Below are positions 52,203-60,600 of a stretch of DNA of 64,000 nucleotides, in pieces. The translations under genes were made by a program, and so were the position numbers. Within the stretch, counting starts at the first letter, position 1. The number at the start of each line of letters is the position of its first letter. The stretch is from Rhizopus arrhizus (taxonomy: Eukaryota > Mucoromycota > Mucoromycetes > Mucorales > Rhizopodaceae): NCBI GenBank assembly GCA_024220505.1, contig JAKZZE010000026.1, forward strand, positions 310,001-374,000. The letters run 5' to 3'. The notes under the pieces were generated by a model. The model was not told the origin of the DNA. It ran no database searches and worked only from the letters and a program-made list of their open reading frames with translations.

Positions 52203-53108
52203 TTATTGCCTTTGGTTTGGTTGAGGTTGTTGACGAAAAGGGTTGTTGGATTTTTTGTTGTGATTGTTGTTGATGCTGCTGTTGTTGTTGTAGTTGGAAG
52301 TTGAACTGCTGTTGCCTGAGTTGTTGAAGCCGTTGTTGTTGTTGATGTTGTTGAAGGAGTAACCGCCCTGCTGAGAGGACGGACCCGATCGAAAAAACGG
52401 ATTATCGCTGCCAATAGAAGCACCAGAAGGACGATAATTACGTTTACGATAGGTAGCCTCACGTAGATTCTTTCTCTCTGTGGTTTGTTCGGTAAGAGCT
52501 GATTGGAATTCAGAAAGTGGTAAAGTGTAAGAGCCGTCATCTCTTTTGATAGAATAAGTGGGATTAAATGCCCGCATAGCAACATTATTACGTGCGTTAT
52601 TTAAAGAGGAGAAAACGTTTAGAACAAGTTTGCGTACGTCTCGTAGCATTAGCATATACTTTTCAAGATGTGGATTGTTATCTTCATTGGTGGCTAACTC
52701 ATGAGCTAAGATATCTAGTGGGCGAAGTATCGCCGAGACTAAGTATTGAAACTGTTTTAAAGACTGATCTTCATGCTTTTGACCTTTGTTCATGCGTTGC
52801 AAGGCCGACGGAATCGTCGCTGGGGCATGATAGTCCAAGTTGGAGATAGGAGGATATGCTTCAATAATGGATTTACGCTCAGTATCCGACAAAGGAGGAG
52901 CAGTGTGGATTGGCTGATCCAAATGAAGTAGGTTAACCAGAAATTCTGAAGGTTGCCATTCATAGCGAGGGCGAGTACCGAATGAATGAAGTTGCGCAGT
53001 GTTATCATCGTCAAACTGCATGTGTGTAGGAGTGTTCCCTCCTAGTTGTTGCATTAATTGTTGAAGTTGTTGTTGTAACTGTTGAACTTGAGTTTCCAAA
53101 GATGACAT
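52203..53108 (-). CDS. Gag-like protein of the DIRS element
   Basis: 301 codons from ATG. A Gln-rich heptad repeat forms the N-terminus (LETQVQQLQQQLQQLMQQL), followed by a helical central region (residues about 60-200) and an N/S/Q-rich tail with RKRNYRPSG. Low-complexity DNA (GTTGTTGTT) codes the tail. No zinc knuckle. Position and composition fit DIRS gag. Confidence 0.82.
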   Translation of the reverse strand: MSSLETQVQQLQQQLQQLMQQLGGNTPTHMQFDDDNTAQLHSFGTRPRYEWQPSEFLVNLLHLDQPIHTAPPLSDTERKSIIEAYPPISNLDYHAPATIPSALQRMNKGQKHEDQSLKQFQYLVSAILRPLDILAHELATNEDNNPHLEKYMLMLRDVRKLVLNVFSSLNNARNNVAMRAFNPTYSIKRDDGSYTLPLSEFQSALTEQTTERKNLREATYRKRNYRPSGASIGSDNPFFRSGPSSQQGGYSFNNINNNNGFNNSGNSSSTSNYNNNSSINNNHNKKSNNPFRQQPQPNQRQ

Positions 53109-53139
53109 TTTTGCAAGCGGTAAGTGTCCGTCGAGCGAA

Positions 53140-53247
53140 AAAGAAGATTATAGAAACATTATTTAGTTCAGTAAAACTTTATATCTTTTTCGCTAAAAAT
53201 TAATAAAAAGAAGATTCTAGCAACAGTAACCTTCCTAATTTGTTTCC
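53140..53247. repeat. DIRS terminal inverted repeat (5' side)
   Basis: Pairs with 49053-49160; lies just upstream of the gag ATG on the minus strand. Confidence 0.88.
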
Positions 53248-53378
53248 GACGGTCTCAAACAATTCTCGGGAGACTTGTTCGACCGCGAATTAATTATATA
53301 GTCTGACGTAGGCTGGACTGAGATCAACAATAAAATAATAAATAAAGACAACATTAATGACCAAACACGACAGTTAGA

Positions 53379-53470
53379 ACGTCGATAGGAACAACAGGGC
53401 AAAGTTGGCTATTGCGGAAATCTCACGTTTATCCATGAATGTTCACTTTACTAGTTGTGTGGATACAACA
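53379..53470 (-). repeat. Fragment of the 424-bp LTR/ITR
   Basis: Shares the last part of the repeat at 46104-46527, including GTTTATCCATGAATG and GTGTGGATACAACA at its end. The remainder of the repeat is absent. Confidence 0.85.
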
Positions 53471-53593
53471 CCCTTTATAACCAATTTCTCTTTGTTCGTC
53501 TCCTTGTTTCTCGAATCCTCTGAGAATAAAGGCAACATCCTCTCGTGTATAGAGGTACTTGTACTTGTTGATGTTGGTTGTTTTCTCCATTGT
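53471..53593 (-). pseudogene. Short reading frame cut by an LTR fragment
   Basis: The minus strand starts MEKTTNINKYKYLYTRED and stays open for about 41 codons until the LTR fragment begins. The composition is unlike the LTRs around it. It may be the first exon of a host gene truncated by the repeat, or chance. No family recognised. Confidence 0.3.
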
Positions 53594-53910
53594 GGATATC
53601 CGACATAATTTTTACTCACGATGCGCGAATTTGAAAGGTATAGGGAAGAAAGGTATTTTAATGGATATCATGTCTTTATATTAAAATAAAGCGTGGCTCG
53701 GAAAGCATTTATCACATTAGGAGCTGAGCGGAGGAAACAGAGATTGTTGTAGGTACGACCAACAAACAGTATTTTGTCCGAAAGAACCATGAACTGCATC
53801 ACATATAGACATCCTATGCTCACTCTGGATTCAAAAAGCGCTGTACAAAAAAAAAAAAAAAAAAAAGAAAAAACACACACACACACACAGTTTTTTTTAG
53901 TTTATTCAAC
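53594..53910. other. Intergenic region
   Basis: Contains a run of A (53846-53863), a CA dinucleotide repeat (53873-53888) and the presumed promoter of the gene at 53911. No gene seen. Confidence 0.5.
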
Positions 53911-55651
53911 ATGGCACAAAAACAAGGTCGACAACAAACATTGTTAAATTATTTCAGTAAGCAACCAAAAACACAACATAGGTTAGCTTTTATACTATCC
54001 TCTTTAAACATGATTCTTAAAATTGACATTCTTCATCTAAAATAAGGTCAAAACAAATGATTTTTCCTGAGCACAATGCAGGAGGTGAAACACTTGAAAA
54101 TGAAAATGGAAAAAACAACACACAAAAAGAAGAAGAAGAAGAGGAGGAGGAGGAGGAGGAGGAGGAGGAGGAAGAGGAAGATTTCTTACCCATACGGCAT
54201 AATAAAAGAAAAAGACAAATAGCAATTGAAGAAGATAGCGAAGAAGATATGCATAAGGCAAAACATATAATACAGATAACAGGTGAAATGAAAAGAAGAA
54301 AAACAGATTTCTTAAAAGTCTTAACAATTGAAAGGTAACATTTAGATAATGGCATTGATGGTCACGAAATAGATGATGATGAAATAGGCGATGATGAGCT
54401 GACATTTCTTGACAAGTCAGGTAATAGGAATATAAAGTTTACTACGCAATGATACGTAATACATAATCAATTAGATATTCTACAGCAACGAACACGCAGC
54501 AAACAAGTATCAAAATACACCAAAGCACTTGAAAAGCTCAAAGGCATTTAGAAATAACTTTATAATCAATATAATTTAACCATGGATAACCAGATAGAAA
54601 ATCAAGGCTTGATTTATATAACACTAAAGAAAAGGGTCCTATTGAAAAATATGTGCAGTTATCTGACGACGACACTGATGACGATAGTAGAGAAGAATAT
54701 GATGAGAATTATGACTTTGTTGTAGATGATGATACTATTGATGGTGTAAAAATGATAAATGTCAGCAATAATAATGAAATATTAGATATACCAGGTATGT
54801 TTACATGTTCAATACATAAGCATTATTTTTATTTATTGCTATAAAAGCTGAATTTAGTAGAAACAGGGCATTGTCATGGTCAAGTCAATTTAAAATTTAT
54901 ATCGAGTATTTAGTAGCATTATCGTTGACAAACAAAACCGATTCAAGTATATAAATATATATAAATATATATATGTCTTACTAAACACAGTTTCATTTTC
55001 TGATAGCAGCTAAGTTTGAATTGGCAAAGAAAGCCGTGCATCGAAGAGTACAAAGTTACAGGGATTCCATGGTAACAAGCGATGTTTGGTTAGCCAGTTT
55101 TAAGGCAGGTGAAGAAAGGAAAGTAAGTACATGATGCTAACTGTGAAGTTACAGGAAAGCATGGATGTGTATCCAAATTGGAAATTTCAAGGACATGTAA
55201 ACAACCATTTGGAGGTATCATGTCAAGCGTGTAGAACGAACAAACCAGCTACTTGTATTTTGAAGCTTTTTTCTGACGATTCAGACTTAAATGATAGTGT
55301 AACTTTTTATTTAGGAAGTGAATGTTATAGAAAAGGCGAGTTATATCATACCTTTACTCACTTTGAAACACGGATGTACAATACAGTAAAAGATGAAGTA
55401 GAAAGCACAAAAAGGAGAATAAAATCAAATAGGATAATTACACATGATGATATATATGATCAAATGGTTGAAACAAATTTTGTACATAACGTAAGATATC
55501 ATATATACACGAACGGTTACTTTTTTACTTAGTCTATCTGTAGTTGTTTAGAGAAATCAAAAGCACATTTGTAAAAACAATACGAGTATATAATTTAAAA
55601 GGAGAAAGATACAAGATCGAAGACACTTCATCTGAGGACGAAAATACATAA
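53911..55651 (+). CDS. DUF4211-domain nuclear protein (multi-exon)
   Basis: First exon 53911-53981 encodes MAQKQGRQQTLLNYFSK, in which QTLLNYF resembles a PCNA-interacting (PIP) motif. The second exon starts at 54047 and codes an uninterrupted run of about 17 Glu, then a basic KRKRQ patch. Exons of the middle part (54310-54800) are acidic, but their borders are uncertain: there is an apparent stop after TIER, followed by coding-like segments. The C-terminal exons are clear: one from about 55011, another from 55156 (ESMDVYPNWKFQG), and a last one ending TAA at 55649-55651. They carry the DUF4211 pattern CQACRTNKPATC, FYLGSECYRKGELYHTFTHFE. The family is fungal, probably nuclear; its role is unknown. 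Confidence 0.75.
54127..54180 (+). repeat. GAA/GAG repeat encoding poly-Glu
   Basis: An uninterrupted run of GAA and GAG codons inside the DUF4211 gene. The apparent poly-Ser and poly-Pro frames on the opposite strand are its shadows. Confidence 0.95.
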
Positions 55652-56082
55652 AATGTCCTCTTTTCAACAAAAAAAATAAAAATAAAAATAAAAAAAATTG
55701 CCCTTACTATGAATTGTATCTTATGTGTTGTTTTTTAGTAGTGAAACGTCTCTATAAGAAAACTATGAAACATGGACAAATGCCTTCTATAACATATTGT
55801 TATATACTTGTTCCCGACCTGAGCATATTAACTCTAGTTGTACAGCATGGTAATTTATGTTGTAAAGGATGGTAGCATGCAACGGATTGGTACCGCTCTT
55901 GAAAAATAATTTCATTGTTCTGATCTTTCTTTGTAAGAATGATTATTTGCTTGAAAACCATTATCAGCATGAACAACAAGTCTTTTGATCATAATACAAT
56001 TGTACTTAAGTCAATGAAATCCGAATGGTGAAATCTAGGTGAATAGTTTATTTAAAAAAGAAAAAAAAAAGTAATGTTTTTC
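55652..56082. other. Intergenic region between convergent genes
   Basis: AT-rich, with AAATAAAAATAAA runs near 55670-55690 that may serve polyadenylation. No gene or RNA recognised. Confidence 0.6.
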
Positions 56083-58749
56083 CTAATTGGTATCTGTACA
56101 TCTCCATACAAAGGTATTACTATCAATATCTACAGCAATAATAGAGCGTGTATCTGCCGAGCAAGATACATCTCGAATAAGTCTGTTTGATATTGTATGT
56201 GAAAGAATCTAAATAAATGAAATGAACAATTCAGCCATTTTTATTCAATATATTAAATCTTACTTTAATAGGTTCGGTTACTTCTTTACTGTTGTCCGGC
56301 AGGGTTTTGCTCATTATACCGTCGTCAATATTAAATATTCGAATTTTGCCTTTATAATCTCCTGCAATAAGTACCTTTTGACCTGCTCATACAATTCAAT
56401 AAGCCAAAATTAAAATGTTAAAAATGTAGACAACCATTTACCATTTTTTTCAATCACTTTAAATCGTAAACCCGTACAACCATCAGATTCTGGCCAATCT
56501 AGTGATTTGTAAATATCAATATCTTCAGGTGTGCTGTTTGCTAAGTTCCAAACAACAATTTCCATATCTGCAGCACCTCGGGAAACTAGAAGATGAGTTT
56601 AGTAAGAGAAATAACATATGTGGCCTGCTTGCTTTACCAACATGGTTGTATAAAGGACTTCTTTCGTTGCTGTCTTGTCCAATGATATGCATATCATCTA
56701 CACAACCTTCATGCCATTCGTCACCTGCTGGGTAAATAGAAGTTGGTTGTATTATTGCAGCGTTTTCATCTTTATTTTGTTCAACTATAGTTCTAAAACT
56801 CTTCAAATGGTCGGATGTCAATTGATAGCGCACTAAATTACCATCGGAACAGCCAACTAGGACGGTAGATAAATCATATGATACATTTAGCGCAGAAGGC
56901 TCCTTAGCGTAAGAAGGTAATACGAATTTTGCAAGGCAACTGTGAAAATGTTTTAAATATTTGGGTACAAATGGATTAAACTAATCTTACATTGAATCAT
57001 CTGTCGCACTTGTTGGTGACCCAATATCCCACAGACGTACTGTTTTATCAGCAGAAGCACCTGCAAACAGAAAATTAAAAACGAATGCATTTTGAGAAGA
57101 TTCTTTTTCTTCTTACTAAATAACCATCTTGGTTCAAATTCACTAAACACCATCCTCAAGATAGTGTCTCGATGTCCGAAAAGATAACGATAGCACTCAT
57201 TTTGTAATGGATTTAGTAACTTGATAGACCCGAGCCTTCCAGCTACAGCTAAAACATTGCAAGTTTCTTCGTCATCATCAGAAGAGCTGTCAGATTCTTC
57301 ATCAACAATTAATGTCGTCCAAGCAATGCAGTGAAAGATTTCTTGTTTCTCAGAATGTATATACTTTTTAGTATATCTCCCTTGTCGAACATCTAAGAAT
57401 AAGACAGTGTGTGACCCAGCGAGCGCAGCTACATCTGTTTGAACTTGTCCAGGACGATGCGGCTCAAAATCGCAGCACCAGGGAAAGTTGTTTTCATAAC
57501 CTCCTATTAATGAGGTGTCAAATTCAGTATGGCCGTCTATTGCGAGTGATAGCGTGTATTTTCCATCTATGTATATAAAACAGTCAATGATATATATGCA
57601 TATATATTTAAAGTAAAACCTCGACTAAAAAGGCGTACTTATAAGAGGAAGGGTACTGGAACTAGTATCGCTGCTGCTTCTTTTCCTTCGCCGTCGGACT
57701 TTTGGTCCAGTATTTAGCTCTGTCTGTTGGTTTGGATTTGGGCTTGAGTTTGTTTTTGATATAGTCTGCTTATTCCCTCTTTGTGATTCTCTTCTTTTCC
57801 TTCTCTGTACATTGCTGCTTTCTTCATCTGAATTTTCACCGCTACTGTCGCTATCGTATGGAGTCTCCTCGTCGCTTGATTCTCTATAATTTAGTCTTCT
57901 ATTTGATCGAGTAATGACTCTTTTAGATTTAGGTGCTTCTGAGCTGTTGCCGTATTTATCTCTTCTTCTAATAATATTTTGTAATGAAACGTTTGTAAAA
58001 TTCTTATCAATGATGTTTTCTCGACGAGATCTTTTGGACGACTTTTTACACGACTTGTAAGATCCTTCGCTGGTCTCTGTTTCTGTTTCAGATTCAAAAC
58101 TTGCAACTTCGCTACCGCTGTCAAAATTACTATCTGTTTCGCTAGAGCTTTCACTTGAAATTTCACTTTCTGAATCGCTGTGACTTTCTGTTCCACTTTC
58201 TGCTCCACTGTCATCTTCATTGCTACTTTCAGATGAGCTGTATGGTAATTTTCTTTGTCGATCTCGTCTTTCAATATATTTTTGTGTTACGCGTCCTGTA
58301 CTGTTAACTTCGTTTTTCTTGTTAAAAAATCCCTGTTTTTTTGTAGCACCATGCATATTTGCGATGCTTTTATCTGATTTAGCTCTTTTTGATGCTGGAG
58401 ATCCCAATTTTGGATTAGTGCTTTCATCTTTGCGCGGTCTTCCACGTTTTTTTTTTAGATTATGGACAGTAGCGACCCTAGTTGCGTGTTCACTTTTCTC
58501 TCCTCTTGATTTCTTTCTAGGTCTTCCTCTAGGTCTTCCTTTATGTCTCATTTCTTTTTCTTCTTCTATAGATGATCTATCATCTTTATCATCGTCACCT
58601 TCATTGAGCATGACAGGTAGTGCTGTATGCTCTGTTTGAACATCTTGGCTTTCAATTGATTCAATTTTATTTTCATAATTGGAAAGTGAATCCGTAGGCG
58701 GCTGCTTCAGTATAAGTCGAATACGTGGAATGCTTACAGGTTGTGCCAT
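56083..58749 (-). CDS. AT-hook protein with EED/LRWD1-type WD40 propeller, 773 aa
   Basis: Seven exons with consistent phases: 57639-58749, 57117-57566, 56991-57060, 56638-56939, 56442-56585, 56264-56382 and 56083-56208. The first 370 residues are disordered and charged, with two AT-hooks (GRPRGRPRKK and KRGRPRKD) and long Ser/Glu/Asp runs. The rest forms a WD40 propeller: EIFHCIAWTTLIV, NVLAVAGRLGSIKLLNP, YLFGHRDTILRMVF, SADKTVRLWDIG, MEIVVWNL, LIAGDYKGKIRIFN and DVSCSADTRSIIAV. The order AWT, LAVAG..G.I..L.P, GH..I and LWDIG, with the closing IIAV ... W, is the pattern of EED (PRC2) and of LRWD1/ORCA. I cannot decide between them; TFIIIC Sfc6 is another possibility. A chromatin or replication-origin role is likely. 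Confidence 0.75.
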
Positions 58750-58977
58750 TACTTTAAAGGAAAAAAAAATTAAAAAGAAACTAAAGTACACATGAATAAT
58801 TTGTAACAAAGATATATGCCGCATAGAGTGGCTTATGCGCATAATGAATTCATTCATATAGTCTGAATGACCGCGTTTGGTGTATTTTACAAATGTGGTT
58901 TTTATTTATTCAGAAAGACAAAACTTGTTTTTATCCTTCCCAATGAACTACAGAAAGTTAACTAATCGAATTTCTAA
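58750..58977. promoter_or_regulatory. Promoter of the AT-hook/WD40 gene and 3' flank of the proteasome gene
   Basis: 228 bp between the start of one minus-strand gene and the stop of the next. The frame of the AT-hook gene continues upstream to an ATG at 58857, but the A-rich context before 58749 fits a start there better. Confidence 0.5.
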
Positions 58978-59861
58978 TCAAATGTCAATCATACCAGGTA
59001 ATTCATTTCCGGGAACAAACAATCTTTCTACACCTTCTTTTGTAATAACTGCCATACGAATAACACCTCCTGAAGATCCATCACGTGACATTGCTAGTGC
59101 CAAAGCTATGTACCATAAATAAGTTAGATAAAAGCATGCTTGTGCAGTAGAGATGCCTTACAATTTTTAACAAATTCTATGCACTCTTCGCGGCTCATAT
59201 CATCTTTATATTTTGCATCACAATAACCGTAAATATATGTAGATCCGGAACCTATGCACAATTTTTAACTCGATTTGTTGTAAAGTAGTAATATACATAC
59301 CACCAATAGCAAATGGTGCTTTATGCAGAGATCCGCCAAGAGGTACATTATATACAGATGGTCCATCTTTCTCATCCCAACCAGCAACAATAATACCTGC
59401 CATTAAGTGGTCCTTATTTTGATAACACAGCTCTTGAAATAGAGCGCCTGCTGTGCGGACGGTAGGCGCTTCATCTTCATTGACACTATTTTTATTATTG
59501 AAGGTTGAATGTTTCATACTGGTAGTTATTGGGTTGGCTTTTTTTTTTTTTTTTTTTTTTTTTGCTCTTCAAATACCTATACATCTGGAGATAATAATGA
59601 ACAATGTCAGCAATAGCTTGAGTATCAGCAGCTGATCCAGATCGGCAACAGTATATTTTATCGTGAACTTTTGTTAATTTGTCTGTTACTCGGTTGGCAA
59701 TATATGCTCCAGTTGTTGTACGAGAATCAGCACCAAGAATGACGCCATCTTTATAAGCAACTGCCATAATAGATGTCTATTAATTGATTAATTGAGCTTG
59801 AGATTAAACTTTATACTCAAATACATACACCGAGATTGACTTCTCCTTTTTTAAGACTCAT
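58978..59861 (-). CDS. PRE3: 20S proteasome beta-1 subunit (caspase-like)
   Basis: Five exons: 59829-59861, 59577-59776, 59301-59518, 59162-59251 and 58978-59105, giving 222 residues. The propeptide is [11 protein letters not shown], followed at residue 12 by the catalytic Thr1 ([11 protein letters not shown]), encoded exactly at the start of exon 2. Other active-site elements are [20 protein letters not shown] (Asp17, Lys33) and [27 protein letters not shown] and [13 protein letters not shown] are typical of beta-1 (yeast Pre3, human PSMB6) rather than beta-2 or beta-5. The subunit cuts after acidic residues in the core particle. Exon 2 ends near a T-rich intron of about 58 nt. Single-copy housekeeping gene with no sign of damage. 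Confidence 0.96.
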
Positions 59862-60323
59862 TGTATATTATATCAAGCTCGGTTAGTAAAAAAGTAAAAA
59901 GAGCTATCAATTGAGGAAATGTATTTTATTCAAAGCTGACGCGTCTGAACTTAATATGTGAAGATGACATCGACAGTTGAAGGCATCCGTGATTGGCTAT
60001 AATATGACTATATCACCGCTCACTGTAATAAACGTAAATTTTCCATTGATAGAGGTCCTCATAAATCATCCATTATGAATGCAGTGAATATGATATATGC
60101 TTGTATATTGTTCTCAAAGTTTCATCTTTGATACTCAAAATGCTGATACTTGTAAATGTTGTGCATACTTTCTCGGTTTCTAGTCTTATTAACTTGTTTT
60201 TAAGGCTGTATCATACCATTTACTACATAGAGGTCTCAATGCTTATATATTACTGTTGGCAGCTTCATGTTCTAAAAAGTTTCAAGTATCTTCAAAAATG
60301 AAATTATTGATGTTTTACAAATA
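59862..60323. other. Intergenic region upstream of the proteasome gene
   Basis: Presumed promoter of the beta-1 gene near 59862-59960; the rest, up to the Fanzor element, holds no convincing gene. A 66-codon frame at 60101-60301 is hydrophobic and has no support. Confidence 0.5.
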
Positions 60324-60331
60324 GCATTATA

Positions 60332-60600
60332 CAGTTAAAGAAACTAGGTTGGGCCAATGAAAAAAAAAATTTGGTCAATTTAAAATTGAATTGGGACACG
60401 ATTACCAAAAAAAAACTTGTCCAACTTACACTGTACAGAAGTATGAGAGAGTCATATCAATCACACGGAAAGCTGGCCACTGGGATCTAACTAACGCACA
60501 AAGACATCAAGACGCTGATTTTTGTTTTTTGCAGCAAATAAAAATATATCCAGTATGTTATGAGCAGCCATGATATCACGATTCCATATGATATTGCAAT
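60332..60600 (-). ncRNA. Possible guide RNA region (fRNA/omega-RNA) of the Fanzor
   Basis: Known Fanzor and TnpB systems produce their guide scaffold from the 3' end of the nuclease gene and the adjoining transposon end. The equivalent here is the last part of the ORF and the 159 bp between the stop (60491) and the element edge. The TIR palindrome may form a hairpin. The guide would then be the flanking bases read outward from 60331 on the minus strand. Placement is by analogy only. Confidence 0.3.
60338..60404. repeat. Terminal inverted repeat of the Fanzor element (left)
   Basis: Shares about 55 aligned positions with 63680-63740 in inverse orientation. It contains the palindrome CAATTTAAAATTG. 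Confidence 0.85.

Larger units (their letters stand above)
49053..53247 (-). mobile_element. DIRS-type retrotransposon
   Basis: 4.2 kb on the minus strand, with inverted terminal repeats of about 108 bp (49053-49160 and 53140-53247) that share GGAAACAAATTAGGAAGG. It encodes gag, RT-RNase H-methyltransferase and a tyrosine recombinase in overlapping frames, the standard DIRS order. No target duplication is expected or seen, because DIRS elements integrate through the recombinase. A partial repeat of the ITR edge is found near 49222-49240, in the place of the DIRS internal complementary region. All three main frames are open. Confidence 0.92.

Noticed and set aside
50591..52585. 664-codon minus-strand frame overlapping the DIRS RT
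   Set aside because: It lies in another frame over gag and RT-RNase H, with no recognisable domain; the RT motifs are in the other frame, so this is a shadow.
54017..54405. Poly-Ser and poly-Pro frames on the minus strand
   Set aside because: Opposite-strand reading of the poly-Glu repeat in the DUF4211 gene.
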